A DNA stretch of 64,000 bases from Nocardia sp. NBC_01730 (GCF_035920445.1 NZ_CP109162.1:7316001-7380000); one strand, 5' to 3'. Positions 8,803-17,987 are shown, counted from the first letter of the stretch. The notes: generated by a model not told the origin, from the sequence alone. Program-made: numbers and translations.

Positions 8803-9137
8803 TCGCGCAGGTGGGACAGTTGCGGGAAGGCGTACGGGGAGAACGGCGAACTGCCACGGTGCATCAGCGTCGGGCGACCCCACATGTCCGGCGGGCCGGA
8901 CCGGCCCGCCGGGGCCGCGCTGTTCGCGGCGGCGGACAGGACACACACCAGCGCGGCGAGTTCCTCGTCGGTGGGTGCGCCCTTCACTACACGGAAGAAG
9001 GGCTCCGCGGTGGCTTCGGCCGGTAGCGCGGCGGCCGCGTTCGCGTCGGTGGCCGCTCGGACCTGATCCGCGATCGGGTCGACTGCGAGTTCCAGTTCGA
9101 CGGCGCTCAACACATCTTCTTCTGCCACGGTCGTCAC
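8799..9137 (-). CDS. accE5: Acyl-CoA carboxylase epsilon subunit
   Basis: The 112-residue protein is the small, partly disordered subunit that stabilises the AccA3-AccD5 complex in mycolic-acid bacteria. The family fold is recognised from FFRVVKGAPTDEELAALVCV and the C-terminal WGRPTLMHRG and FSPYAFPQLSHLRE motifs. It lies between accD5 and maf and overlaps maf by four bases. GTG 9137 is preceded at a longish distance by AGAGGA. A 33-codon frame overlaps this start from upstream and may couple its translation. Confidence 0.9.
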   Translation of the reverse strand: MTTVAEEDVLSAVELELAVDPIADQVRAATDANAAAALPAEATAEPFFRVVKGAPTDEELAALVCVLSAAANSAAPAGRSGPPDMWGRPTLMHRGSSPFSPYAFPQLSHLRE

Positions 9138-9235
9138 AGTGCCAGATCCTCTCTTGCCTCGATCGCGTTGATTTGATCAGGCGTTCCCATATTCAGAAAT
9201 AGCCGATAAAGCAGATCATCCTCGGATCCACTCAT
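9134..9235 (-). CDS. Possible 33-residue leader ORF before accE5
   Basis: ATG 9235 has GGAG five bases upstream. The frame begins MSGSEDDLLYRLFLNMGT and ends at a TGA that overlaps the accE5 GTG as GTGA. Third-position GC is only about half, well below neighbouring genes, so coding is uncertain. It could be a small protein or a translation-coupling leader for accE5. Confidence 0.35.
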   Translation of the reverse strand: MSGSEDDLLYRLFLNMGTPDQINAIEAREDLAL

Positions 9236-9278
9236 TACGTCTCCGCAAGTGTGCGCGGCCTACGAGGATATCGCTTGA

Positions 9279-10919
9279 TCACAGCGGGATGTTGCCGTGT
9301 TTCTTCGGCGGAAGGGTAACCATTTTGCGTTCGAGCAATCGCAGCGCCGACACGATTTGACCGCGCGTGTGCGACGGCGGGATGACCGCGTCCACATAGC
9401 CGCGCTCGGCGGCGATGTACGGGTTCACGAGTGTGTCTTCGTACTCGTTCTGCAGCTCGAGCCGCAGCGCATCGACGTCTCCGCCCTCTTTGGCGGCCTG
9501 CTGCAATTGCTTGCGGTAGACGAATCCGACCGCACCGGAAGCGCCCATCACGGCGATCTGAGCGGACGGCCAAGCGAGGTTCACATCCGCACCCATGTGT
9601 TTGGAACCCATCACGTCGTAGGCGCCACCGTAGGCCTTGCGCGTGATGATCGTGATTTTGCCCACAGTGGCCTCGCCGTAGGCGTAGAGCAGCTTCGCGC
9701 CCCTCCGGATGATGCCGTTGTACTCCTGGCCGGTGCCGGGCAGGAAGCCGGGAACGTCGACCAGGGTGATGATCGGGACGTTGAACGCGTCGCAGGTGCG
9801 CACGAACCGAGCCGCCTTCTCCGAGGCGTCGATGTCCAGGCAGCCTGCGAACTGGGTGGGCTGATTGGCCACAATGCCGACGCTGCGGCCGTCGACGCGA
9901 CCGAAGCCGACGATGATATTCATCGCGCGCTCGGCCTGCACCTCGAGGAACTCGTCGTCGTCCAGCAGGCGACGGATCACCTCGTGCATGTCGTAGGGCT
10001 GGTTCGGCGAGTCCGGAATGATCGTGTCCAGCTCGAGGTCCTCGTCGGTGAGGGAGTCCTCGATCGCGCCGGTGGCCGGGTCGGTGGCCGGGAACCGCGG
10101 CGCCTCGGCGCGGTTGTTGCTCGGCAGGTAGGACAGCAGGTCCTTGACGTAGTCCAGCGCGTCCTGCTCGCCGGACGCGACGTAGTGCGCGACGCCGGAC
10201 TTGGTCATGTGCGTGTGCGCACCGCCCAGGTCCTCCATGGTGACGTCCTCGCCGGTCACCGTCTTGATGACGTCCGGCCCGGTGACGAACATCTGGCTGG
10301 TGCCGTCGACCATCACCACGAAGTCGGTCAGCGCGGGGGAGTACACGTGACCACCGGCGGCCGGGCCCATGATCAGCGAGATCTGCGGGATCACGCCGGA
10401 GGCCTGGATGTTGCGGTGGAAGATCTCGCCGTACAGGCCGAGGGAGACCACGCCCTCCTGGATGCGCGCGCCCGCGCCCTCGTTGATGCCGATCAGCGGA
10501 CGGCCGGTCTTCAAGGCCAGGTCCATCACCTTGACGATCTTCTCGCCGTAGACCTCGCCGAGGCTGCCACCGAACACCGTGACATCCTGGCTGAAGATGC
10601 AGACGTCGCGGCCGTCGATGGTGCCGTAGCCGGTCACCACGCCGTCGCCAAGCGGCCGGTTGTTCTCCAGACCGAAGTTGACGCTGCGGTGGCGTGCCAG
10701 CGCGTCGAGTTCGACGAACGAGCCCTCGTCCAGCAGGGCAAGGATGCGCTCGCGGGCAGTCATCTTGCCCTTCGCGTGCACCTTGTCGACTGCGGCCTCA
10801 CCCATCGGGTGCTTGGCCTCTTCCAGCCGATTCCGCAGGTCAGCCAGCTTCCCGGCGGTGGTGTGGATATCGGGGGAACCCGCCGGACCTGAGGCGGGCT
10901 GCTGCTGGACACTCGTCAT
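9279..10919 (-). CDS. accD5: Propionyl/acyl-CoA carboxylase beta chain
   Basis: The 546-residue carboxyltransferase moves carboxyl from biotin to propionyl-CoA (or acetyl-CoA), making methylmalonyl-CoA for methyl-branched lipids and mycolates. The N-terminal half has [17 protein letters not shown], the oxyanion segment [11 protein letters not shown] and [14 protein letters not shown]. The C-terminal half has [20 protein letters not shown] and the [15 protein letters not shown] segment. Length and order match M. tuberculosis AccD5 (Rv3280). It heads the accD5-accE5-maf run and is divergent from birA, whose product biotinylates its partner AccA3. Confidence 0.96.
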   Translation of the reverse strand: MTSVQQQPASGPAGSPDIHTTAGKLADLRNRLEEAKHPMGEAAVDKVHAKGKMTARERILALLDEGSFVELDALARHRSVNFGLENNRPLGDGVVTGYGTIDGRDVCIFSQDVTVFGGSLGEVYGEKIVKVMDLALKTGRPLIGINEGAGARIQEGVVSLGLYGEIFHRNIQASGVIPQISLIMGPAAGGHVYSPALTDFVVMVDGTSQMFVTGPDVIKTVTGEDVTMEDLGGAHTHMTKSGVAHYVASGEQDALDYVKDLLSYLPSNNRAEAPRFPATDPATGAIEDSLTDEDLELDTIIPDSPNQPYDMHEVIRRLLDDDEFLEVQAERAMNIIVGFGRVDGRSVGIVANQPTQFAGCLDIDASEKAARFVRTCDAFNVPIITLVDVPGFLPGTGQEYNGIIRRGAKLLYAYGEATVGKITIITRKAYGGAYDVMGSKHMGADVNLAWPSAQIAVMGASGAVGFVYRKQLQQAAKEGGDVDALRLELQNEYEDTLVNPYIAAERGYVDAVIPPSHTRGQIVSALRLLERKMVTLPPKKHGNIPL

Positions 10920-11126
10920 GGCTCCGGAGTGTAACGAGTGCCAGTGCTTCTTTTCTAACCGAGTCCGGACTACCGGCTGGTAAAAACCGCAGCTAGATCA
11001 GGTTGCGGAGCGCAAAGTTCCTGGTCGATCGGCGGGTGCGATCGGCGGAAAACGAGTATCGCCGCCGGGGGGGTGTCCAGATAGCTTGATAACGACCGAT
11101 TTTCGAGCTCAGGGGAGGAGCCCGCC

Positions 11127-11321
11127 ATGTGGGAATGGAGCAGGACGGTCACCGAATACGCCGTCGCGGCGGCGTGGACGAGCACACGCACCGAGCAGAC
11201 CGTGCCGAAGTACGGCGACCCCGAGTGCTGGGCCGAGACCGTCGAGGGCGAGTCCGCGGAAGGCGATGGGGTAGAGATCGCGGCAGGCGACCAGATCGGC
11301 GTGTACGACCTCGTCGGATAG
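11127..11321 (+). CDS. Small acidic hypothetical protein
   Basis: The 64-residue protein (MWEWSRTVTEYAVAAAWTST at the start) is acidic, with no membrane segment or motif that I recognise. Codon use is GC-rich at third positions and GGAGGAG stands 6 nt before the ATG, so it looks like a genuine gene. It lies between the divergent accD5 and birA genes, ending 22 bp before the proposed birA start. Its function is unknown. Confidence 0.6.
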   Translation: MWEWSRTVTEYAVAAAWTSTRTEQTVPKYGDPECWAETVEGESAEGDGVEIAAGDQIGVYDLVG

Positions 11322-11330
11322 CGCTGCGAG

Positions 11331-11336
11331 TAGCGT
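11331..11336 (+). promoter_or_regulatory. Likely -10 hexamer of a leaderless birA transcript
   Basis: TAGCGT ends 8 nt before GTG 11344. This is the actinobacterial TANNNT -10 at the distance expected when transcription starts on the start codon. It argues against the GTG at 11335, which overlaps the hexamer. Confidence 0.5.
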
Positions 11337-11343
11337 GCCCGGT

Positions 11344-12144
11344 GTGCAGAGGCCACCGTTGGATGCAGAGCAATTGCGGCGCAGTGTCATCGAGTCGCCC
11401 GAGCTGTCGTTCTTCTCCCACATCGATGTGGTGGAGACGACCGGGTCGACGAACGCGGACCTGATCGCGCGGGCGGGCGAGCCGGACCTCGATCGCGTGG
11501 TACTGCTGGCGGAGACGCAGGAACACGGCCGCGGTCGACACGCGCGAACCTGGGTCAGCCCGCCGCGGGCGCAGATCGCGATGTCGCTGTTGGTGCGGCT
11601 GCGCGGGATCGACCCGGCCTCGCTCGGCTGGCTGTCGCTGCTGACCGGCGTCAGCGTCGTGGACGCGCTGCGCACGACGGCCGGGGTCGCCGCGGACCTC
11701 AAGTGGCCTAACGACGTGCTGATCGACGGACGCAAGGTCGCGGGCATCCTCGCCGAGGTCGCGACAGGTGGCGTCGCGTCGGCCGTGGTGATTGGCGTCG
11801 GACTCAACGTGAGCCTCACCGAGGCGGAACTGCCGGTGCCGCATGCCACGTCGCTCACTCTCGCGGGCGCGAAGGAGACCGACCGGACCGTGCTGGTGCG
11901 ATCGCTGCTGACCGAATTCGCCCGCCGCTTCACCGCGTGGCGCGACGGGAACTGGGCGAACGGCGAGCTGGCCGCCGCCTACCGCGACCGGTGCGCCACG
12001 ATCGGTGCCCAGGTCCGGGCCGAGCTGCCCGGCGGCCAAGTGCTGACCGGCGTGGCCGACGGTGTCGACGACGCGGGCCGCCTGCTCATCGGCGACCAGG
12101 CGGTATCCGCGGCCGACGTCACCCATCTGCGCGCGGAAAACTGA
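11344..12144 (+). CDS. birA: Biotin-[acetyl-CoA carboxylase] ligase
   Basis: The 266-residue enzyme activates biotin to biotinyl-AMP and attaches it to the AccA3 biotinyl lysine. It has the family motifs TGSTNADL, GRGRHARTW (biotinyl-AMP loop) and KWPNDVLIDGRKVAGILAE, then a C-terminal SH3-like domain ending VTHLRAEN. It lacks the N-terminal DNA-binding domain of E. coli BirA, so it is a ligase only. GTG 11344 was preferred over 11335 because of the -10 hexamer. A hairpin follows the gene. Confidence 0.93.
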   Translation: MQRPPLDAEQLRRSVIESPELSFFSHIDVVETTGSTNADLIARAGEPDLDRVVLLAETQEHGRGRHARTWVSPPRAQIAMSLLVRLRGIDPASLGWLSLLTGVSVVDALRTTAGVAADLKWPNDVLIDGRKVAGILAEVATGGVASAVVIGVGLNVSLTEAELPVPHATSLTLAGAKETDRTVLVRSLLTEFARRFTAWRDGNWANGELAAAYRDRCATIGAQVRAELPGGQVLTGVADGVDDAGRLLIGDQAVSAADVTHLRAEN

Positions 12145-12161
12145 CCACCCGGAGTGCGTAC

Positions 12162-12179
12162 TTCCCGATCGCTCGGGAA
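12162..12179 (+). terminator. Hairpin downstream of birA
   Basis: TTCCCGA and TCGGGAA form a perfect 7-bp stem around the loop TCGC, 18 bp after the birA stop. There is no clear T tract, as is usual in high-GC actinobacteria. Confidence 0.45.
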
Positions 12180-12327
12180 CCGGAAAGTGTGGTGGCTGAA
12201 TGTGTTAGACGGGCGGGAAGGCGGGGGTGGGCGGCCTCCCTGGCGAATATCGCGGAATAGACACGCTGGCAGACGATTGTGTAGCACGACGCGCTTCGGT
12301 GTCGGCTGTTCCGGCATCCGCACGCGG

Positions 12328-12333
12328 TAGGGT
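12328..12333 (+). promoter_or_regulatory. Likely -10 hexamer for the PH-domain gene
   Basis: TAGGGT ends 8 nt before ATG 12341, consistent with a leaderless transcript. Confidence 0.45.
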
Positions 12334-12340
12334 GCCTGGC

Positions 12341-12892
12341 ATGGGTTATCCGGAGGACGTGCTGGCGCCCGATGAACAGCTGGTACTCCATCGTCATCCA
12401 CATTGGAAAATGCTGTTCTTGCCCATCGTGACGCTCATCGTCGCCACGGCGCTCGCCGGTTTCGCGGGCGGGCTCATCTCACGCAAGGCCGAGGGAACCA
12501 CGCGATCCGCGCTGCTGATCGCGGTGCTGGTGGTGTACCTGTTCATCCTCGGATGGCGTTGTGTCGCACCGGTTGTCAGCTGGAAGTCGACGCATTTCAT
12601 CATCACCGACCGCAGAGTGCTCGTGCGCCAGGGCGTGCTCACGCATACCGGCATCGACATTCCGATGAGCCGGATCTCGAGTGTCCAGTTCCGGCACGGG
12701 CTGTTCGACCGGATGCTCGGGACCGGGACGCTGATCATCGAGTCGTCCTCCTCCGAACCGCTCGAGTACGACGACATCCCCGCCGTGCAGCAGGTGCACG
12801 CGCTGCTCTACCACCAGGTGTTCGAGGTCGAGCGCGGCCACAGCGGCCACAGCGGTCGCGGCGGCTGGGACGACCATGGCGGCTACCGATAA
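12341..12892 (+). CDS. Membrane protein with bacterial PH domain (DUF304)
   Basis: The 183-residue protein has two membrane helices near residues 25-70 (LFLPIVTLIVATALAGFAGG, then SALLIAVLVVYLFILG). A bPH2 domain follows (STHFIITDRRVLVRQGVLT, then IPMSRISSVQFRHGLFDRML and GTLIIES). The C-terminus is Gly/His-rich. It is the positional counterpart of M. tuberculosis Rv3278c beside birA. A role in envelope lipid or protein binding is possible but unproven. The start was set at ATG 12341; a GTG at 12332 overlaps the likely -10. Confidence 0.87.
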   Translation: MGYPEDVLAPDEQLVLHRHPHWKMLFLPIVTLIVATALAGFAGGLISRKAEGTTRSALLIAVLVVYLFILGWRCVAPVVSWKSTHFIITDRRVLVRQGVLTHTGIDIPMSRISSVQFRHGLFDRMLGTGTLIIESSSSEPLEYDDIPAVQQVHALLYHQVFEVERGHSGHSGRGGWDDHGGYR

Positions 12893-12896
12893 GCCG

Positions 12897-12902
12897 TAAC
12901 CT
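12897..12902 (+). promoter_or_regulatory. Likely -10 hexamer for the response regulator
   Basis: TAACCT ends 7 nt before ATG 12909, as expected for a leaderless transcript of the two-component operon. Confidence 0.5.
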
Positions 12903-12908
12903 GGGCAG

Positions 12909-13586
12909 ATGACCGCTGTACTGCTGGCCGAGGACGACGAGGCTATCGCCGCGCCGCTGTCGCGCGCGCTCGGGCGTGAGGGCTATTCGGTGACCGTCGA
13001 GCGTTTCGGGCCCGCCGTGCTGACGCGGGCACTGGAAGGCGACCACGATCTGCTCATCCTCGACCTCGGCCTGCCAGGAATGGACGGGCTCGAGGTGTGT
13101 CGTCAGGTGCGCGCCCGCGGTGCGGATCTGGCTGTGCTGATGCTCACCGCGCGCACCGACGAGGTGGACTTCGTGGTCGGGCTGGACGCGGGCGCCGACG
13201 ACTACGTCGGCAAGCCCTTCCGGCTCGCCGAGCTGTTGGCCCGGGTGCGAGCGTTGTTGCGCCGCAGCGGCATCGGTGACGACACGGTCGAAGTAGGCGG
13301 CATCCGTTTGGAACCGGCGGCGCGGCGGGTGCTGGTGAACGGCGTCGAAATCGGTTTGGCCAATAAGGAATACGAATTGCTCAAGGTACTGATCGACCGG
13401 GCCGGGCAGGTGGTGCCGCGCGAGACCATCCTGCGCGAGGTGTGGGGTGACGCCGAGCTGCGCGGCTCCAAGACCTTGGATATGCATATGTCCTGGCTGC
13501 GCCGCAAGATCGGTGACGAAGGGCCGATGGCCGAGCGGCGCATCGTCACCGTCCGCGGTGTCGGCTTCCGACTGAATACCGACTGA
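12909..13586 (+). CDS. OmpR-family response regulator
   Basis: The 225-residue protein has a receiver domain (acidic pocket E8-D9-D10, phospho-acceptor D52 in LLILDLGLPG, T80, K102 in VGKPF). A C-terminal winged helix ends RIVTVRGVGFRLN. It should bind DNA when phosphorylated by the kinase whose gene starts two bases after its stop. The regulon is not evident; no matching operator was seen. This pair is an addition to the block shared with mycobacteria. Confidence 0.95.
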   Translation: MTAVLLAEDDEAIAAPLSRALGREGYSVTVERFGPAVLTRALEGDHDLLILDLGLPGMDGLEVCRQVRARGADLAVLMLTARTDEVDFVVGLDAGADDYVGKPFRLAELLARVRALLRRSGIGDDTVEVGGIRLEPAARRVLVNGVEIGLANKEYELLKVLIDRAGQVVPRETILREVWGDAELRGSKTLDMHMSWLRRKIGDEGPMAERRIVTVRGVGFRLNTD

Positions 13587-13587
13587 C

Positions 13588-14895
13588 ATGCGCCGACGGA
13601 TTCTGCGTTCGATGCTCACTGTGCTGACCCTCACCACGGTCGTGCTCGGCGTGCCGCTCATCTATACGGCTTGGCTGTGGGTCGAGGACATCACCCGCAA
13701 CGACCTACAGAACCGGCTGGACCGGATCGCAACGGAGATCATCGCGCAGGAGCACGGCGATGGCACGGTGCTCGGCGAGTTGGACACGCGGTCGGTGGCG
13801 CCGTTGGTGCCCGAGAACGGCAAGCTCACCATCGTCTACCCGTCGCCGCGGGACAACGCCTCCCGGCGCGACGTCGGGGCGGGCGATGTGTCCGACCCGT
13901 TGGTGGAGTCGCTGTCGATGGGCACCTCGGGGTCGCTGCGTCTGGAGGTGCCCTCGGCGCCGATGCACGCCATGCAGCGTCAGGCGGTCGCGGTGGTGGG
14001 ACTCGCGGTGCTCGCCTCGTTGGCAGCGGCGGTCTCGGTCGCGGTGGTCACCGCCCGTCGGGTGGCCGATCCGCTGCGCGACGTCGCGGCGCGCGCCGCG
14101 CGGCTGGCGATGGGCGATTTCCGGCCCGATCCGCGTAGGCACGGTATTTCGGAACTGGACCGCGTCTCGGACGTGCTCGATTCGGCGACCGTGGAGATCG
14201 CCGGGCGGCTCCAGCGGGAGCACGCCTTGGTCGCCGATGTGTCGCACCAGCTGCGCAGCAGGCTTACCGCCGTGCGGCTGCGCCTGGACGAGCTCTCCAC
14301 GCACTCCGATCCGGAGGTGGTGCACGAGGCCGAGGAGGCGATGGCCCAGGTGGACCGGCTCACCGAAGCAATCGACGATCTGGTGCGGGCGTCGCGGGAC
14401 GAGGACGCGGCGGACCGCGATCCGGTGCCGGTGATGGACGAGCTGCGCGGCATGGTCGCCGAATGGACCCACCCGTTCGCTGAGGCGGGCCGGGCGCTGA
14501 CGCTGATCGGGGACGAGTCGCTGCGCGCGCCGCTCACCGGCTCGCGGCTGCGCGAGGCGGTGGCAGTGCTGGTGGACAACGCACTCATGCATGGTGGCGG
14601 AACCTGCACGGTATCGGTGCGCACAGTGCGGCCGGGCGGCGATCGGGAGCCGCTGGTGTGTGTCGAGGTCGCCGACGAGGGCGACGGGGTGCGCGACGAG
14701 CTGGCGCCGCACATCTTCGATCGGGGGTTCTCGGCGGGCGGTTCTACCGGCGTGGGACTGGCGCTGGCGCGTGCGCTGGTCGAGGCCGACGGCGGGCGCC
14801 TGGAATTGCAGCGACGCAGGCCCGCGCTGTTCGCGGTCTTCCTCGGATCGTCGGGGTACCGGGCGCCCAACTCGGTGGTGGCTGAGCCGAGATGA
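13588..14895 (+). CDS. Sensor histidine kinase paired with the OmpR regulator
   Basis: The 435-residue membrane kinase has helices at about residues 10-32 and 133-155. Between them lies an extracytoplasmic loop of about 100 residues that presumably senses a signal. A HAMP-like linker (RRVADPLRDVAARAARLAMG) leads to the phosphorylated histidine in ALVADVSHQLRSRLTAVRL. The ATPase has the N box (VLVDNALMHGGG), G1 (DEGDGV) and G2 (GVGLALARAL). It is co-transcribed with the regulator and converges on the GtrA gene with one base between stop codons. Confidence 0.94.
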   Translation: MRRRILRSMLTVLTLTTVVLGVPLIYTAWLWVEDITRNDLQNRLDRIATEIIAQEHGDGTVLGELDTRSVAPLVPENGKLTIVYPSPRDNASRRDVGAGDVSDPLVESLSMGTSGSLRLEVPSAPMHAMQRQAVAVVGLAVLASLAAAVSVAVVTARRVADPLRDVAARAARLAMGDFRPDPRRHGISELDRVSDVLDSATVEIAGRLQREHALVADVSHQLRSRLTAVRLRLDELSTHSDPEVVHEAEEAMAQVDRLTEAIDDLVRASRDEDAADRDPVPVMDELRGMVAEWTHPFAEAGRALTLIGDESLRAPLTGSRLREAVAVLVDNALMHGGGTCTVSVRTVRPGGDREPLVCVEVADEGDGVRDELAPHIFDRGFSAGGSTGVGLALARALVEADGGRLELQRRRPALFAVFLGSSGYRAPNSVVAEPR

Positions 14896-14896
14896 C

Positions 14897-15436
14897 TCAG
14901 CTGTGGCCGAATTCCTCTTCCACGAGGTCCTCGAATTCCGCAACGATCTCGTTCATTTCGTCGGGGAAGACCCAGCGGCGCATCGCCCAGAACCGGAAGG
15001 CCATCTGCAGCAGGTTGCCGATGACGAAAGCGCTGATGAAGTCGGCGACATTCTCGACAGTGAAGCTCACATTGGGCTGGCGCAGGTCGAAAACGTAGCT
15101 GGAAATCCACAGCGGCGTGAAGGACAGCACAACGCCGACGCCGCTGACGCCGAAGAAGAGCGCTGCCTCATGATGGCGTTCACGTCCGCCCCGGTTCTTG
15201 AACGACCATTCCCGGTTGAGGATGTAGGACGCGATCACGGCGATGACGCCGGAAATGATCTTGGCGGTGACCGGTTTCTCCGCGAGCACCGTCCACTTCA
15301 GCATGTAGAAGATGCCGCTGTCGATCACGAAGGTGGTCGCGCCGACGATCGCGAACTTGATCAATTCCCGCTGCCGGTACGCGATGTCTTGCAGCTGTTT
15401 GGGGAGGACGCTGACCACGTCGTCGACGAATGTCAC
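14897..15436 (-). CDS. GtrA-family membrane protein
   Basis: The 179-residue protein has four predicted helices with the GtrA pattern LIKFAIVGATTFVIDSGIFY, then VIASYILNREWSFKNRGG and FVIGNLLQMAFRFWAMRRWV. GtrA proteins are thought to move lipid-linked sugars across the membrane. The C-terminus is very acidic (EFEDLVEEEF). It corresponds in position to M. tuberculosis Rv3277. GTG 15436 is the only plausible start. It is divergent from purK. Confidence 0.88.
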   Translation of the reverse strand: MTFVDDVVSVLPKQLQDIAYRQRELIKFAIVGATTFVIDSGIFYMLKWTVLAEKPVTAKIISGVIAVIASYILNREWSFKNRGGRERHHEAALFFGVSGVGVVLSFTPLWISSYVFDLRQPNVSFTVENVADFISAFVIGNLLQMAFRFWAMRRWVFPDEMNEIVAEFEDLVEEEFGHS

Positions 15437-15477
15437 AAGACCGGAGTGTACCGGTACCGTTCGTTCGCGCCGGACAT

Positions 15478-15489
15478 GACAATATTGTC
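15478..15489 (+). promoter_or_regulatory. Perfect palindrome over the purK -10 hexamer
   Basis: GACAATATTGTC is a perfect 12-bp palindrome. Its core TATTGT (15483-15488) ends 6 nt before GTG 15494 and can serve as the -10 of a leaderless purK message. The palindrome may be a repressor site or coincidence. Confidence 0.4.
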
Positions 15490-15493
15490 CGAC

Positions 15494-16696
15494 GTGAGCG
15501 CACGTTCTTTCGATCCGTCAACCATGCCCACCGTCACCATGGTCGGTGGCGGGCAGCTGTCACGTATGACCCACCAGGCGGCGATCGCGCTGGGCCAGCG
15601 GCTCCGCGTGCTCGCCGAGCACCCGGACGACCCGGCCGCGCAGGTGAGCCCCGAGGTGGTGCTCGGCAGCCACACCGATCTGGCCGCGCTGCGCAAGGCC
15701 GCGGTCGGCTCGCACGCGCTGACCTTCGACCACGAGCACGTGCTGACCGAGCACCTGGAGGCACTGGTCGCCGAGGGCGTGAATGTCCAGCCGCCGCCGC
15801 AGGCCCTTGTCTACGCGCAGGACAAGTTGGCGATGCGCACCAAGCTCACCGAACTCGGGCTGCCCGTGCCCGCGTTCACGCCGGTGACTTCGGTGGCCGA
15901 CGCGGTGCGGTTCGGGGCGGAACACGACTGGCGGATCGTGCTGAAGGCGGTGCGTGGCGGCTACGACGGGCGCGGCGTCTGGATGCCCGATTCCGCCGCC
16001 GCCGCCGAGGCGATCGTCACCGACCAGCTCGCATACGGCGTGGGGCTGCTCGCGGAGGTGAAGGTCGACCTGAAGCGGGAGCTGTCGGCGATGGTGGCGC
16101 GTTCGCCGTTCGGGCAGGCGGCGACCTGGCCGGTGGTGGAGACCGTGCAGCGCAACGGTCAGTGCGTCGTGGTGATAGCGCCCGCGCCCGGCCTCCCGGA
16201 GTCCAGGGCCGCCGAGGCGGAGACCATGGCGCTGAACCTCGCCGAGGAGCTGGGTGTCGTCGGGGCCATGGCGGTGGAGTTGTTCGAGACCAACGACGGC
16301 GCGCTGCTGGTGAACGAGCTGGCGATGCGCCCGCACAATTCCGGGCACTGGGGGATGGACGGCGCGCGCACCGGTCAATTCGAGCAGCATCTGCGCGCCG
16401 TGCTGGACTACCCGCTCGGCGACACCAGCCCGCTGGCGCCGGTGACCGTGATGGTCAACATCCTCGGCGCGCCCGAGTCTCCGGCCATGTCGATGGACGA
16501 ACGGCTGCACCACCTGTTCGCCAGGATGTCCGACGCCAAGGTGCACCTGTACGGCAAGAGCGAGCGGCCCGACCGGAAGATCGGGCACGTCAACATCCTC
16601 GGCGACGACGTGGCCGAGGTTCGGGAGAAGGCCGAGCGCGCGGCGCACTGGATGTCGCACGCTGTTTGGACCGACGGATGGGATCCGCATGAGTGA
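15494..16696 (+). CDS. purK: N5-carboxyaminoimidazole ribonucleotide synthase
   Basis: The enzyme (400 residues from GTG 15494) converts AIR, ATP and bicarbonate to N5-CAIR in purine synthesis; PurE then rearranges the product. It is an ATP-grasp protein: [20 protein letters not shown] at the start, then [42 protein letters not shown] and HNSGHW. There is no ribosome site before GTG 15494 or ATG 15524. The first is favoured because TATTGT lies at -12 to -7. The reading frame stays open far upstream, but that part is antisense to GtrA and not coding. It overlaps purE by 8 bp. Confidence 0.94.
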   Translation: MSARSFDPSTMPTVTMVGGGQLSRMTHQAAIALGQRLRVLAEHPDDPAAQVSPEVVLGSHTDLAALRKAAVGSHALTFDHEHVLTEHLEALVAEGVNVQPPPQALVYAQDKLAMRTKLTELGLPVPAFTPVTSVADAVRFGAEHDWRIVLKAVRGGYDGRGVWMPDSAAAAEAIVTDQLAYGVGLLAEVKVDLKRELSAMVARSPFGQAATWPVVETVQRNGQCVVVIAPAPGLPESRAAEAETMALNLAEELGVVGAMAVELFETNDGALLVNELAMRPHNSGHWGMDGARTGQFEQHLRAVLDYPLGDTSPLAPVTVMVNILGAPESPAMSMDERLHHLFARMSDAKVHLYGKSERPDRKIGHVNILGDDVAEVREKAERAAHWMSHAVWTDGWDPHE

Positions 16697-17204
16697 AGCA
16701 GTGGCAGTGACTCCGGCGGTCGGCCTGATCATGGGCAGCGACTCCGACTGGCCGACCATGGAGGCCGCCGCGGAAGCGCTGGCGGAGTTCGGCATTCGCT
16801 TCGAGGTGGGCGTCGTCTCGGCACACCGCACCCCGCAACGCATGCTCGAGTACGCGCGAGACGCCGCCGGCCGCGGACTGAAGGTCATCATCGCCGGTGC
16901 GGGCGGTGCCGCCCACCTGCCCGGCATGGTCGCCTCGGCCACCCCGCTGCCGGTCATCGGGGTGCCCGTCCCGCTCAAGTACCTCGACGGCATCGACTCG
17001 CTGCTGTCTATCGTCCAGATGCCCGCGGGCGTGCCCGTAGCCACGGTCTCGATCGGCGGCGCCCGCAACGCGGGCTTGCTCGCCGCCCGCATCCTCGCCA
17101 CCTACGACCCGGCTCTGCGCACCCGAATGGAACAGTTCCAGGCCGGACTCGAACAGATGGTCCTGGAAAAGGACGACGCCCTCCGCACAAAACTTTTGGG
17201 TTGA
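16689..17204 (+). CDS. purE: N5-CAIR mutase (class I PurE)
   Basis: The 171-residue enzyme rearranges N5-CAIR to CAIR. The family signature is complete: [29 protein letters not shown] (with the catalytic His), [17 protein letters not shown] and [15 protein letters not shown]. It overlaps the purK 3' end by 8 bp and is presumably translated from the same message, an arrangement kept in mycobacteria. Confidence 0.96.
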   Translation: MSEAVAVTPAVGLIMGSDSDWPTMEAAAEALAEFGIRFEVGVVSAHRTPQRMLEYARDAAGRGLKVIIAGAGGAAHLPGMVASATPLPVIGVPVPLKYLDGIDSLLSIVQMPAGVPVATVSIGGARNAGLLAARILATYDPALRTRMEQFQAGLEQMVLEKDDALRTKLLG

Positions 17205-17255
17205 GCGCCACAGCATGAACTTCACCGTGGGGAATCCGCCTCCTTGCCCCCTGGC

Positions 17256-17261
17256 TACGGT
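17256..17261 (+). promoter_or_regulatory. Likely -10 hexamer for the TetR gene
   Basis: TACGGT ends 7 nt before GTG 17268 and fits a leaderless start. Confidence 0.45.
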
Positions 17262-17267
17262 GTGTCC

Positions 17268-17951
17268 GTGACTATTGGCGACATCGCCCGGCCGCGGGGC
17301 GGCGACCCTGCGCAGTTCCGGCTCACCGTTGTGGATCAGGCGTTGCGGTTGTTCGCCGAGAAGGGGTACGAAGCGACGACGGTGGACGAGATCGCGGAGG
17401 CGGCGGGTATTTCCCGGCGGACATTCTTCCGGCAGTTCCGGTCGAAAGAAGACGTGATCTTCGCCGATCACGAGTCGCAGTTGGCGCAGGCGGCCGAGTT
17501 CCTCGCCGCGTCGCGCGCGGATCCGTGGGAAGCGGTGTGCGACGCGGTGGTGCAGGTATTCGAGCGGTTCACCCAGTGGCGGGATATCGCGGCCCGCCGC
17601 TATCGGGTGGTGCGCCGCGTGCCCGCACTGCGCGAACGCGAGATCGTCACCGTCTTCCGCTATGAGCGGCTGTTCACCGACTACCTGCGCGAGCGGCTGC
17701 CCGACGTGCCGGATCTGGCGCGGGTGCAGTTCACCGCGGCCGTCACGGCGACGCACAACTACCTGCTGCGCCGGATGGTGCGCGGCGAGTCCGCCGCGGG
17801 CGCTGCGGATCTGCGACTGGAGCTGGCCGCGATTCCGCGCGGCGCGCGGCGCGAATCGAACGCCGACGAGCTGGTCGTCGCCGTTTTCCCCCGCGACATC
17901 GCGCCCCGACAGGTCGCCGATCTACTCGCCCGCAAGCTGAGAACGTTGTGA
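17268..17951 (+). CDS. TetR-family regulator next to fadE25
   Basis: The 227-residue protein has a TetR helix-turn-helix at about residues 20-66 (ALRLFAEKGYEATTVDEIAE, then GISRRTFFRQFRSKEDVIFA). The rest is the helical ligand domain. Two 13-bp palindromes flank the promoter between this gene and fadE25, so it probably represses fadE25 and responds to an acyl-CoA or fatty acid; this is inferred from position. GTG 17268 was chosen because of the -10 spacing; GTG 17262 is the alternative. Confidence 0.88.
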   Translation: MTIGDIARPRGGDPAQFRLTVVDQALRLFAEKGYEATTVDEIAEAAGISRRTFFRQFRSKEDVIFADHESQLAQAAEFLAASRADPWEAVCDAVVQVFERFTQWRDIAARRYRVVRRVPALREREIVTVFRYERLFTDYLRERLPDVPDLARVQFTAAVTATHNYLLRRMVRGESAAGAADLRLELAAIPRGARRESNADELVVAVFPRDIAPRQVADLLARKLRTL

Positions 17952-17974
17952 ACAGCTGAAAGTGCGACGAATCT

Positions 17975-17987
17975 GACACTGAGTGCC
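17975..17987. promoter_or_regulatory. Upstream TetR-type operator of fadE25
   Basis: GACACTGAGTGCC is a near-perfect palindrome around a central G. It matches the site at 18041 in 11 of 13 positions. The two flank the fadE25 -10 region. Confidence 0.6.

Noticed and set aside
14591..15493. Long open frame upstream of purK
   Set aside because: It is antisense to the kinase end and GtrA. The PurK protein begins near 15494-15524.
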